In this document: positions 1 through 6,980 of the stretch, piece after piece
Numbering within the stretch: position 1 is the first letter of the stretch
Layout: each line of letters begins with the position of its first letter
Assembly: GCA_023428025.1 (NCBI GenBank)
Contig: JAEYZN010000009.1
Coordinates: 1-12,820 of the forward strand
Length of the DNA: 12,820 nucleotides
Source of the DNA: Bacillota bacterium
GTDB lineage: Bacteria > Bacillota > Clostridia > Christensenellales > SZUA-584
Direction: 5' to 3'
Position numbers and translations under genes: made by a program
The notes under the pieces: generated by a model
Seen by the model: the letters and a program-made list of their open reading frames with translations, nothing else
Database searches by the model: none
What the model was told of the DNA's origin: nothing

Positions 1-1
1 G

Positions 2-364
2 GGGAGTATCATCAATATCTCGTCCAACTCCGATATTCTTGTGATGACCCCCCAGACACAGACCGGGTATAACGCAACAAAAGGCGCCGTCGATATGATC
101 ACCAAGTGCCTGGCATATGAATGGGCAAAGCACAATATCCGAGTCAACGCGATCGCGCCGGGTTACGTCAAAAGCGATATCTGGCCGGAGGGAAGGCGCG
201 CTGACGGAAAAAGATGGTGTGACGTGTGGCTCGATATGATTCCGATGGGGCGCTTTGGTCTTCCGGAAGAGATCGGGGCATTAGCGCTGTTCCTGGCTTC
301 AGACATGGCGCCGTTCATCACCGGCTCCGTGATATTGATAGATGGGGGCTACTCGCTGACTTAG
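2..364 (+). CDS. Short-chain dehydrogenase/reductase (SDR), 3' part only
   Basis: The last 120 codons of an NAD(P)-dependent SDR oxidoreductase; the 5' end, with the Gly-rich cofactor motif, lies before the window. The frame is open from base 2 and begins GSIINISS, which carries the catalytic-Ser strand. It continues with the catalytic YNATK (YxxxK), the IRVNAIAPGYV strand after the active site, and a C-terminal LASDMAPFITGSVILIDGG, the usual end of classical SDRs. A GTG at 41 lies inside the fold and is not the true start. The segment between PGYV and RFGLPEE is longer than in minimal SDRs and may form part of the substrate lid. A terminator follows within 25 bases, so this gene ends a transcription unit that starts upstream. 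Its substrate is unknown; by position it probably oxidises or reduces a sugar, polyol or sugar acid in the same catabolic locus. Confidence 0.9.
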   Translation, partial: GSIINISSNSDILVMTPQTQTGYNATKGAVDMITKCLAYEWAKHNIRVNAIAPGYVKSDIWPEGRRADGKRWCDVWLDMIPMGRFGLPEEIGALALFLASDMAPFITGSVILIDGGYSLT

Positions 365-387
365 TAAGCAAGACAAAGGATTTAGAC

Positions 388-417
388 AAAAGCGCTGGCT
401 TAAACACCAGTGCTTTT
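388..417 (+). terminator. Rho-independent terminator after the first SDR gene
   Basis: An 11-bp stem (AAAAGCGCTGG at 388-398, CCAGTGCTTTT at 407-417, one G-T wobble) encloses an 8-base loop and runs into a T-rich tail. It sits 23 bases after the SDR stop and separates that gene from the transketolase unit. Confidence 0.85.
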
Positions 418-463
418 GTTTATCCAGGTTACATCCAAAAATCACCGAATTAACCGATTCGTG

Positions 464-491
464 TTGACCGCACTGAATACAATCATATAAA
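464..491 (+). promoter_or_regulatory. Probable sigma-A promoter for the transketolase genes
   Basis: TTGACC (464-469), a 16-base spacer and TATAAA (486-491) lie about 85 bases before the transketolase start and after the upstream terminator. The spacer contains ATACAAT (477-483), which resembles the repeated sites in front of the SDR-GRE operon, so both units could answer to the same regulator (inference). Assigned by consensus match only. Confidence 0.5.
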
Positions 492-516
492 ATATGCAGG
501 TGCATTAACGGCAGAA

Positions 517-543
517 ATTCCGGATGAGATGAAAAGATTCCGG
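517..543 (+). repeat. Direct repeat ATTCCGG x2 in transketolase leader
   Basis: ATTCCGG occurs at 517-523 and again at 537-543, exactly 20 bases apart (about two helical turns), between the promoter and the start codon. This could be a regulator site, or it could be chance in a short peptide-like frame that stays open over 454-561. No regulator is assigned. Confidence 0.25.
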
Positions 544-575
544 GCTTATACTTATCACTAATAGAAAGGCAGAAA

Positions 576-1414
576 ATGATTGATCGGCAGATAACAGAGC
601 TGGAGGAGACCTGCAGGCGGATTCGCGGACATATCGTGTCGGAGATCGCCGGTGTGGGCGTGGGGCATATCGGCGGCAGTTTATCCATCGTGGAGACGCT
701 GGTGGCGCTCTATTTTTCTGTGATGAACATCGACCCACAAAACCCGCGGATGGAAGGGCGGGACCGGTTTATTCTCTCCAAAGGACATGCCGGCCCGGCG
801 CTGTATGCGGTGCTGGCCGAACGGGGTTATTTTGACCTGTCGCTGCTGGATACGCTGAACAAGCCGGGCACCTGCCTGCCGAGCCACTGTGACATGATGC
901 TGACGCCGGGCGTGGATATGACGGCAGGCTCGCTGGGACAGGGGTTTTCCTGTGCGGTGGGGCAGGCGCTGGGCAGCAACTGAAGCGGGACCGTGCGCGG
1001 GTGTATACGGCCATAGGCGACGGGGAGAGCCAGGAAGGCCAGATCTGGGAGGCGGCGATGTTCGCGGCGCACCACAGGTTGGACAACTTTATCGCGTTCA
1101 CAGACTTCAATAAGGCGCAGATATCCGGTTACGTGCAGGATGTGAACGGTATTGAACCGTTGGCGGATAAATGGCACGCCTTTGGGTTTTGTGTTTTTGA
1201 GGTGCAGGACGGCAACGACATCCGTCAGGTCCTGCGTGCCATTGAGCAGGCCCATGGCGTTGTGGGAAAACCGTCCATGATCATACTGCACACCATCAAG
1301 GGCAAGGGCGTCTCGTTTGCGGAAGAAGCGGGTTACGATAACCACAGCATGCCGATCTCCGTGCGGCAGCGGGACCAGGCTCTGCGTGAGCTGGACCTTC
1401 AGGCGGGGAGGTAG
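576..1414 (+). pseudogene. Transketolase N-terminal (ThDP-binding) subunit, frameshifted
   Basis: This gene would encode the thiamine-diphosphate-binding half of a two-gene transketolase, which moves two-carbon ketol units between sugars. The start at 576 has GAAAGG at 564-569. Visible motifs are HIGGSLS (31-37), SKGHAGPALYAVLAERG (68-84), and GSLGQGFSCAVGQALGS (118-134). After Asn135 the frame stops at TGA 981-983. The continuation lies in the -1 frame, where LKRDRARVYTAIGDGESQEG carries the ThDP/Mg GDGE motif, and it runs to TAG at 1414. One extra base in the AAC at 978-980 (giving Lys-Leu-Lys) restores a protein of 279 residues, the normal length for a split N-subunit. No slippery heptamer is present. 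So this is either a recent inactivating deletion or a base missing from the assembly in a short A run. The downstream partner is intact, which favours an error or a very recent mutation. Confidence 0.85.
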
Positions 1415-1419
1415 CGGAT

Positions 1420-2388
1420 ATGTTTGAGAACATGGAGCTCCGTCAGGTGCTGCGGCAGGAGCTGGAAAAACATATGGAGCGCGATGAGCGGATCATCGTG
1501 ATCGATGCCGATCTGGCGAAATCCAACGGCACGTTCCCGCTGAGAAAGAAGTTCCCGGACCGCGCGCTGGACGTGGGCATCGCGGAGCAGAATATGACGG
1601 GCATCGCCGCCGGTCTCGCGTCATACGGCTTTATCCCGATGATATTTTCGTATACGCCGTTTGTGACCCGCCGCATTTGCGACCAGCTCTCCGTCTCCAT
1701 CGCTTACTCCCGCCGCAACGTCAAGATCGTCGGTACGGACCCCGGCATATCGGCGGAACTGAACGGCGCCACGCACATGAGCGTGGAAGACGTCAGTGTG
1801 GTGCGCGGCATACCCAATATCGTGATCGTGGAAGCGGCGGACGCCGTACAACTGAGCCGTATGCTGCCCGTCATCATTGCCTATGAAGGGCCTGTCTATC
1901 TGCGGCTGGCGCGCAAGGTGTTTCCAATCGTGTTTCCGGACAACTATGCGTTTGATATGTTTTCCGCTGACGTGCTGCGACAGGGGAAGGACGTCACGAT
2001 CGTGGCCTCCGGACTGATGCTGGCGGAATCGCTGGCCGCGGCGAAAAAACTTAAAGCGATGGGATTAAGCGCTGAAGTGATTAATGCCCATACGCTGAAG
2101 CCTCTTGATGCCGGCACAATCATCGCGTCGGCTAAGAAAACGGGCGCTGTGGTGACGTGCGAAAACAGCAGCATCGTGGGCGGCCTGTATTCCGCTATTT
2201 GTGAAGCACTCTGTGACTCATATCCCGTGCCGGTTGGGGCGGTGGGCATACCCGACCGGTTTGGCGAAGTGGGCAAGCTGGATTATCTGAAGAAGGTGAT
2301 GCATATGACGGCGGACGATATCGTCAAAAAGGCGGTGGAAGTCTGCGTCAAGAAGGGCGTTTTCCGCACGATAAACAGTGGTGTATAA
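1420..2388 (+). CDS. Transketolase C-terminal subunit (split type)
   Basis: A 322-residue Pyr-domain plus C-terminal-domain half of a split transketolase. The ThDP-activating glutamate is Glu56 in VGIAEQNM. A typical Pyr-domain stretch follows (GIAAGLASYGFIPMIFSYTPF), then the C-terminal domain with AEVINAHTLKPLDAGTI and a late ENSSIVGGL segment as in transketolase/DXS C-termini. The start is set by GGGAGG just before the preceding stop, with only 5 bases between stop and ATG, so translation is coupled to the N-subunit. It should form a heterotetramer with that subunit, cofactor bound at the interface. Split transketolases are common in catabolic clusters (for example the apulose-4-phosphate transketolase pair), so this pair probably acts on a pathway-specific ketose or ketose phosphate. 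It is not necessarily the housekeeping enzyme. The exact substrate is unknown. Confidence 0.9.
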   Translation: MFENMELRQVLRQELEKHMERDERIIVIDADLAKSNGTFPLRKKFPDRALDVGIAEQNMTGIAAGLASYGFIPMIFSYTPFVTRRICDQLSVSIAYSRRNVKIVGTDPGISAELNGATHMSVEDVSVVRGIPNIVIVEAADAVQLSRMLPVIIAYEGPVYLRLARKVFPIVFPDNYAFDMFSADVLRQGKDVTIVASGLMLAESLAAAKKLKAMGLSAEVINAHTLKPLDAGTIIASAKKTGAVVTCENSSIVGGLYSAICEALCDSYPVPVGAVGIPDRFGEVGKLDYLKKVMHMTADDIVKKAVEVCVKKGVFRTINSGV

Positions 2389-2491
2389 CATCAGCATTTC
2401 CCTGCTGGTGGCAGCTCCATGACTTCCTGAGCGGTATCAGCAGATGCCGGGTATGTGGTGTATGACGATGTCCTGATAAAATAACGATCAG

Positions 2492-2517
2492 AAGAGCGGC
2501 CATAATAGGCTGCTTTT
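2492..2517 (+). terminator. Rho-independent terminator of the transketolase unit
   Basis: A 10-bp stem with two G-T wobbles (AAGAGCGGCC 2492-2501, ATAATA loop, GGCTGCTTTT 2508-2517) runs directly into a T tract ending at 2519. It lies about 100 bases after the transketolase C-subunit stop. Confidence 0.8.
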
Positions 2518-2661
2518 TTGTTTGACCAGAAAATATATTGGAACCATCCAAAATATACGGAACTGATTATCATTAATACGGGAGAAGTGCCTGTAAATAA
2601 GGAGATATCCACGTTTAAGGATTGGTTGACTGCACCAAAAAAAGAGAAGAGGATGGATTGA
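2509..2661 (+). pseudogene. Possible 3' remnant of an unidentified gene (about 50 codons)
   Basis: The frame from 2509 to the TGA at 2659-2661 is open for 50 codons and reads like an ordinary protein C-terminus: YWNHPKYTELIIINTGEVP, then NKEISTFKDWL and a basic tail ending KKEKRMD. It has no ATG with a ribosome binding site and starts inside the terminator stem, so it is not a complete gene. The stop overlaps the -35 hexamer of the next promoter. I do not recognise the family. Either it is the tail of a deleted gene, or a chance open frame in AT-rich DNA. Confidence 0.2.
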
Positions 2662-2686
2662 CATTGCAGAAAAAATTGTGTACAAT
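2658..2686 (+). promoter_or_regulatory. Strong sigma-A promoter of the SDR-GRE operon
   Basis: TTGACA (2658-2663), a 17-base spacer and TACAAT (2681-2686) match the consensus in 11 of 12 positions with ideal spacing. Transcription would start near 2693, giving a leader of about 115 bases before the SDR gene. Confidence 0.8.
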
Positions 2687-2725
2687 TATTAAAATAATAT
2701 ACAATATATAAAAATGTTATACAAT
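2671..2725 (+). promoter_or_regulatory. Putative operator array for the GntR/FCD regulator
   Basis: A dyad covers the -10 element: AATTGT (2674-2679), GT, ACAATT (2682-2687), with further pairing out to 2671-2690. The right half recurs as TATACAAT at 2698-2705 and 2718-2725, so three copies of T(G/A)TACAAT lie 19 and 20 bases apart, on about the same face of the helix. The last copy also fits a GT-N3-AC core (2716-2722). GntR-family FCD regulators commonly bind GT...AC dyads, and such a regulator is the fourth gene of this operon. A repressor here would block the -10 and the start point. The regulator assignment is inferred; the repeats are seen. Confidence 0.5.
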
Positions 2726-2810
2726 TCATAACCGGCTCACAATCAACGGTAAGATTCAGTGCGTTTCAAATAAACACGGTAATCAACATCTCAATGGCAA
2801 GGAGGTCTTT

Positions 2811-3590
2811 ATGGAAGGGAAAAGAGTGGTGGTGACGGGCGGCAGCTCGGGCATCGGTAAAGCGTCTGTCGAGAAGTTCCTGAAAAATGGTTGTCTTGTT
2901 GTGGCGGCCAGCCGCTCGGAAGCAAACGGAAGCAGCCTGCTCGCCGAGTTGGACGAGTACGTAAAGAGAGGAAAACTGTTTTTCCTCTCGTGCAACGTCA
3001 GCCGTGAAGCGGACGTTTTGAAGCTGGTGGATTTCGCGAACGAAAAACTCGGCGGCTGCGATTGGCTGATCAACGTGGCGGGCGTCTTCAAAGGCGGCAT
3101 GATCCATGAACTCAGCGAGGCAGACTGGGACGCCAGCTTTGACCTCAACGTGAAGGCTGTGTTCTTTACCTCCAAGCACTTCATTCCGCAGATGCTGAAA
3201 AGAAGATACGGTTCCATCGTCAACGTGGCTTCGGTGCACGGCCTGCTGGGGGCATACAATGCGCCCGCTTACGACGCGTCCAAAGCCGCCGTGGTCAACC
3301 TGACGCGCGCGATGGCGCTGGATTACGCCGCTTACGGCATCCGCATCAACGCCGTCTGCCCCGGCGCGACAGCCACGCCCATGTTCATGAACGGTTCCAC
3401 GCCCGAGGTCATTCAGGCTTTTGAAAACGCAATCCCCGCCAAACGGATCGCGAAACCGGAAGAGGTGGCCGAAGCGGTGGTGTTTATGGCGTCCGACAGC
3501 GCGTCCATGATTCTGGGCGCGTCGCTGGTGGTGGACGGCGGCATCTCGGCCAACTGCGGTGAGCCCAAGCAGGATAAGCAGCTCGACTAG
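2811..3590 (+). CDS. Short-chain dehydrogenase/reductase (classical SDR)
   Basis: A complete 259-residue cytosolic NAD(P)-dependent oxidoreductase, typical in length for a classical SDR. Visible motifs are TGGSSGIG (9-16, cofactor Gly-rich loop), NVAG (88-91, in place of the usual NNAG), the active-site Asn113, Ser141 in NVASVHG, and the YDASK tyrosine and lysine (Tyr154, Lys158). After these come RINAVCPGATATP and a C-terminal VVDGG. Position 35 region reads AASRSE, without an Asp at the end of the second strand, which leans weakly to NADP. The start is fixed by AAGGAGG at 2799-2805, five bases before ATG. It is the first gene of the operon, with the glycyl radical enzyme 69 bases downstream. 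The likely role is oxidation or reduction of the alcohol/carbonyl substrate or product of that enzyme. Substrate unknown. Confidence 0.93.
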   Translation: MEGKRVVVTGGSSGIGKASVEKFLKNGCLVVAASRSEANGSSLLAELDEYVKRGKLFFLSCNVSREADVLKLVDFANEKLGGCDWLINVAGVFKGGMIHELSEADWDASFDLNVKAVFFTSKHFIPQMLKRRYGSIVNVASVHGLLGAYNAPAYDASKAAVVNLTRAMALDYAAYGIRINAVCPGATATPMFMNGSTPEVIQAFENAIPAKRIAKPEEVAEAVVFMASDSASMILGASLVVDGGISANCGEPKQDKQLD

Positions 3591-3647
3591 AACATGATGC
3601 ATTATACGTGCCAGACGTACGGAGTATGGTGCAGGGAACTTTGTCCC

Positions 3648-3651
3648 GGAG
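3648..3651 (+). promoter_or_regulatory. Ribosome binding site that sets the GRE start
   Basis: GGAG lies 8 bases before the ATG at 3660. The in-frame ATGs further upstream (3594 and 3597) lie just after the SDR stop and have no purine-rich site, so 3660 is the preferred start. Confidence 0.6.
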
Positions 3652-3659
3652 ATTTAAAG

Positions 3660-6002
3660 ATGCTGACCAAAAGACTGGAAAAATTGAAGGACAGATTGTT
3701 CAACGTTGAGTTTAAGGATACGGGCGTCTGGCATTTTAAAGACGCCAACATACTTGACGGGCATGACGAGCTGAAAAAGGAACCCATCGTCGTTCGCAAA
3801 GCGATGGCGCAGGCGCATATCGGCGCTCATCTGCCGGCCATCATCAAGCCGGATGAGCTGATCGTCGGCAACCCCAACCAGAACAGCGTGGGCTGGGGAA
3901 CGGTGATGCCCATCTACTATACCGAGGAAGAGGGCAGCGAGGCCAGAAAGTATCAGCTCAACGAGGCGTCGGTGTGGGGGCACCATCCGCCGCAGTACGA
4001 CAAGGTCATCCGTATCGGCGTGGACGGTATCAGGCAGGAGATCAACGAGGCGGTGAGCAGGCAGCTGTGCGCCGCCCAGCCGGATACCCATGCGCTGGCT
4101 GAGTATCGCGCCATGCTGATCGCGCTGGACGGGCTGGTGGAGTTCGCCCGGCGGCACGCCCAGGAAGCGCTGCGGCTCGCTCTGAGCTGCGGCGACGCCG
4201 TCAGGCAAAAAGAGCTGATGGAGATTTATGAGGCGTGCCTGCAGGTGCCGCAGAAACCCGCGCGCAGCTTTCACGAGGCGCTTCAGTCCTTCTGGTTCAC
4301 GTACTGCATGATCAACAGCGGCGGCGAATACGTGCCGCTGGGACGCGCCGACCAATACGTCTATCCGTATTACAAGGAAGATATTGAAAAGAAACGGATC
4401 ACAAAGGAACGCGCGGTGGACCTGCTGGGCAGCTTTCTGGTCAAGTGCAACGAGCGCATCATCATCGACACAAAAACAGCGGAGAACCATTACAACTTCG
4501 GCCTGTTCTCCCAAGGGCTGGTACCGGACGAAGCGAAAGCCAAAACGGTCACCGGCGGCTTTGACCAGCGCAGCCTGACGTGGCAGGACAACGAGGACAT
4601 CAACAGCGAGGCCAACTTCAACTACGGGCAGTCGGGAAACGACTGGCTGATGAACTGCATCGTGGGCGGGCAGGACCGGGACGGCAACGACGCGACCAAC
4701 GAGGTGTCGTACCTGTTTATCGAGCTGATGCACGAGATGTCCCTGCTGATGCCCACACTGGCGGCGCGTGTGCACAAGGGCACGCCGGAGTCATTCTATT
4801 TCACCATCGCCGAAGCGCTCCGCTACGGACAGGGCGAGCCGATGATCTACAACGATGAGACCATCATACCCGGCTTGGTGGACCTGGGCATACCGGTGGA
4901 GGATGCGCGGGACTACAGCAACGACGGCTGCTGGGAGACGCTGATACCCGGCAAGAGCAATTTCAGCTACGCCCATGTGATGAACCTGCGCTGTCTGGAA
5001 TGGGTGCTGTTCCGCGGCATCTCGCAGCACAACAACGTACAGGAAGGCCTGGACACAGGGGACCCGCGCGGGTTTGGAAACTTTGAAGAGTTTTACGAGG
5101 CATATAAGAAGCAGATGGATGCCGCGATCGATTTCCAGTGCAAAAGAAGGATCGAGAACTTCGGCCTGTCGGCCATGATCGCGCCCGACCCGCTGTTCTC
5201 CGCCATCGTGGACGACTGCATCGGGAAAGGCCGGGACATCAGCGAGGACGGCGCCCGGTACGCGTTTCACCTGATACTGATCACCGGGCTTGCCAACACG
5301 GTGGACTCGCTGGCCGCCATCAAGAAACTGGTGTTTGAGGACCAGGCGATACGGATGACCGACCTGTTGCAAGCGCTGAAGAGCGACTGGAAAGGCTTTG
5401 AGCGCATGCGGGCACAGGCCCGCAACACCGTCCCCAAGTTTGGCAACGACGACGACTACGTGGACAGCATCGCGGTGCGGCTGCTCAAGGACTTTGAAAA
5501 CAGGGTGGAAACCTGGCGCGAGAAGACGACGCTGATGATGTATCCGGTGGGCATTGGCACATTCGAAAACTACGCCGTCATAGGCCGGGATATCGGCGCT
5601 TCGGCGGATGGGCGTGGCTTCGGCGACGCGCTGGCCTCCAACTACTCACCCGTGCCCGGCGTGGATGTGAACGGCCCCACGGCCATATTCAACAGCATCA
5701 GCAAGCCGGACCTGCTGCGGTATTACTGCGGCACGCCGGTGGACATTTCGGAGAATTCGTCGGACTACACGGGCGAAGAAGGCTTGGAACGGCTGAAAGA
5801 CCTGATCAAATCCTTCTGCGCGCTGGGCGGCCAGATACTCACCGTCACCTGCAACAGGGCGGAGGATCTCAAAGAAGCCAAGGTGAAGCCGGAGCTGCAC
5901 CGGAATATCCGCGTGCGGATGGGCGGACTGTCCGCGTACTTCATCGCGTTGTCGCCGGTACAGCAGGACAACATCATCAAGCGCTTTGAAAAGGGCAAAT
6001 AG
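3660..6002 (+). CDS. Glycyl radical enzyme, pyruvate formate-lyase-like, eliminase type, unknown substrate
   Basis: A 780-residue cytosolic enzyme of the PFL/GRE superfamily, with a PFL domain in front and a short glycine-radical domain at the end. The thiyl cysteine is Cys424 in NDGCWETLIPGKS, with Glu426 two residues on. Cys-x-Glu is the pair used by GRE eliminases such as glycerol dehydratase, CutC, HypD and IslA, whereas PFL itself has Cys-Cys. Other family hallmarks are QSFWFTYC, PLGRADQYVYPYY, GGQDRDGNDATNE (336-348) and SPVPGVDVNGPTA (663-675). The radical loop is RMGGLSAYF, with Gly756 in the radical position, against the usual RV(A/S)GYSAYF-type loop. Trp replaces the Val common in GCVE. 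I cannot place it in a characterised subfamily; dehydration or another C-O, C-N or C-S elimination is the best guess. The activase follows after one base. No N-terminal encapsulation extension or microcompartment gene is seen. Confidence 0.95.
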   Translation: MLTKRLEKLKDRLFNVEFKDTGVWHFKDANILDGHDELKKEPIVVRKAMAQAHIGAHLPAIIKPDELIVGNPNQNSVGWGTVMPIYYTEEEGSEARKYQLNEASVWGHHPPQYDKVIRIGVDGIRQEINEAVSRQLCAAQPDTHALAEYRAMLIALDGLVEFARRHAQEALRLALSCGDAVRQKELMEIYEACLQVPQKPARSFHEALQSFWFTYCMINSGGEYVPLGRADQYVYPYYKEDIEKKRITKERAVDLLGSFLVKCNERIIIDTKTAENHYNFGLFSQGLVPDEAKAKTVTGGFDQRSLTWQDNEDINSEANFNYGQSGNDWLMNCIVGGQDRDGNDATNEVSYLFIELMHEMSLLMPTLAARVHKGTPESFYFTIAEALRYGQGEPMIYNDETIIPGLVDLGIPVEDARDYSNDGCWETLIPGKSNFSYAHVMNLRCLEWVLFRGISQHNNVQEGLDTGDPRGFGNFEEFYEAYKKQMDAAIDFQCKRRIENFGLSAMIAPDPLFSAIVDDCIGKGRDISEDGARYAFHLILITGLANTVDSLAAIKKLVFEDQAIRMTDLLQALKSDWKGFERMRAQARNTVPKFGNDDDYVDSIAVRLLKDFENRVETWREKTTLMMYPVGIGTFENYAVIGRDIGASADGRGFGDALASNYSPVPGVDVNGPTAIFNSISKPDLLRYYCGTPVDISENSSDYTGEEGLERLKDLIKSFCALGGQILTVTCNRAEDLKEAKVKPELHRNIRVRMGGLSAYFIALSPVQQDNIIKRFEKGK

Positions 6003-6003
6003 T

Positions 6004-6957
6004 ATGGACAAATGCGTGGCATACGTATCGAATATCCAACGGTGCTCGCTGCACGACGGGCCGGGCCTGAGGACAATCGCTTTTTTTTCAGGATGCCCGC
6101 TTCGGTGCCAATGGTGTCAGAACCCGGAGACCCTGGCGGGCAAACCACAGCTCATGGTCAACGAAGAGAACTGTTTTGGCTGTATGGCCTGCATACCGGC
6201 CTGTTCCCAGTCGGCTGTTTCGGTGGATGAATCGGGCTATATAAAGACCGACCGAAACCGATGCGTTGGCTGCCTTAAGTGCGTGGAGGCGTGCTATTTT
6301 CTGGCGAGAAGCGCTTCCGCCAAGCCGTATACGCCGGAGGCGCTTTTCCGGGAGCTGATGAAGGACGAGGTCGTGTTCAGGACCTCGGACGGCGGCGTCA
6401 CGCTCAGCGGCGGCGAACCGACGCAGAACATCGGGTTTTGCCATGAGCTGCTGACGCTGTGCAAAAGCGCGGGGCTGCACACCGCGCTGGAAACATGCGG
6501 CCATGCCAGCTGGGTGGATTTCGAGCGTATATTTGACAAAGTCGATCTGTTTCTGTACGATATCAAGATGATCGACCCTGAGAAGCACAGGCAGTGGACA
6601 GGGGTATCGAACGCGCTGATATTGGATAATGCGCAAAGGCTGGCGGAACGCGGGGCGAACATCATCGTCCGTGTGCCGCTGATTCCCGGCGTGAACGATA
6701 CGCGCGAGGCGTTTTCGGCCGTTGCCAGGTTCGCCGCCGGGCTGAGCGGCGTGAAGGAGCTTCACATACTGCCTTTTCATCAGGTGGGGTCATCCAAGTA
6801 CGATATGATCGACAGGACGTATGCTTTGAAGGACTGGGAAGAGGAAAGCCCAGACAAAGCGGCGGCGTGCAGGCTCGTCGCGCAGGCAGCCGGGCTGCGT
6901 GTCAGCGTGGGCGGCACGGGATTCGCAAGCGGACGGACGCCGCCGCATGACAGATAA
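6004..6957 (+). CDS. Glycyl radical enzyme activating enzyme (radical SAM)
   Basis: A 317-residue activase that installs the glycyl radical on the preceding enzyme using S-adenosylmethionine and a [4Fe-4S] cluster. The radical SAM motif CPLRCQWC supplies Cys31, Cys35 and Cys38. Two ferredoxin-like CxxCxxCxxxC sets follow (Cys57/60/63/67 and Cys87/90/93/97), the layout of activases for eliminase-type GREs; the PFL activase lacks this insert. SGGEP (135-139) is the SAM-binding motif, and VRVPLIPGVND and LHILPFHQVGSSKY are typical late segments. The ATG is one base after the GRE stop, and AAGGG at 5991-5995 serves as its ribosome site, so the two are translationally coupled. An in-frame TTG at 5986 inside the GRE gene is a less likely start. 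It acts in the cytosol under anaerobic conditions. Confidence 0.96.
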   Translation: MDKCVAYVSNIQRCSLHDGPGLRTIAFFSGCPLRCQWCQNPETLAGKPQLMVNEENCFGCMACIPACSQSAVSVDESGYIKTDRNRCVGCLKCVEACYFLARSASAKPYTPEALFRELMKDEVVFRTSDGGVTLSGGEPTQNIGFCHELLTLCKSAGLHTALETCGHASWVDFERIFDKVDLFLYDIKMIDPEKHRQWTGVSNALILDNAQRLAERGANIIVRVPLIPGVNDTREAFSAVARFAAGLSGVKELHILPFHQVGSSKYDMIDRTYALKDWEEESPDKAAACRLVAQAAGLRVSVGGTGFASGRTPPHDR

Positions 6958-6980
6958 TCGGTGTAGCGAGGTAACAGGAA

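Larger units (their letters stand above)
2389..2810 (+). other. 422-bp intergenic region: terminator, gene-like remnant, promoter and site array
   Basis: No intact gene is supported here. In order it holds about 100 bases of unassigned sequence, a terminator (2492-2517), a frame that stays open and reads like the tail of a protein (2509-2661), a sigma-A promoter (2658-2686) and three spaced TACAAT-type sites (2679-2725). A 5' leader of about 115 bases follows, in which AATCAAC occurs twice, 40 bases apart (2741 and 2781). The region is much more AT-rich than the genes on either side. Confidence 0.6.

Noticed and set aside
975..986. Programmed -1 frameshift in the transketolase N-subunit
   Set aside because: There is no X XXY YYZ slippery heptamer, and the short product would lack the cofactor motif and have no evident use.
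2530..2557. Imperfect inverted repeat TTGGA-ACCA-TCCAA as an operator or promoter
   Set aside because: The stem is only 5 bp and falls inside the protein-like open frame, with no promoter hexamers placed around it.
2766..3602. A 278-codon minus-strand frame opposite the second SDR
   Set aside because: It mirrors the SDR gene, has a low-complexity His/Arg/Val-rich composition and no ribosome site.
3594..3659. Upstream ATG codons giving the glycyl radical enzyme 22 more residues
   Set aside because: They start 3 bases after the SDR stop with no ribosome binding site, whereas the ATG at 3660 has GGAG at 8 bases and matches the usual start of the family.
3654..4775. A 373-codon open frame on the minus strand
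   Set aside because: It lies wholly inside the glycyl radical enzyme gene. It is a GC-bias shadow with an Arg/His/Val-rich translation and no recognisable domain.
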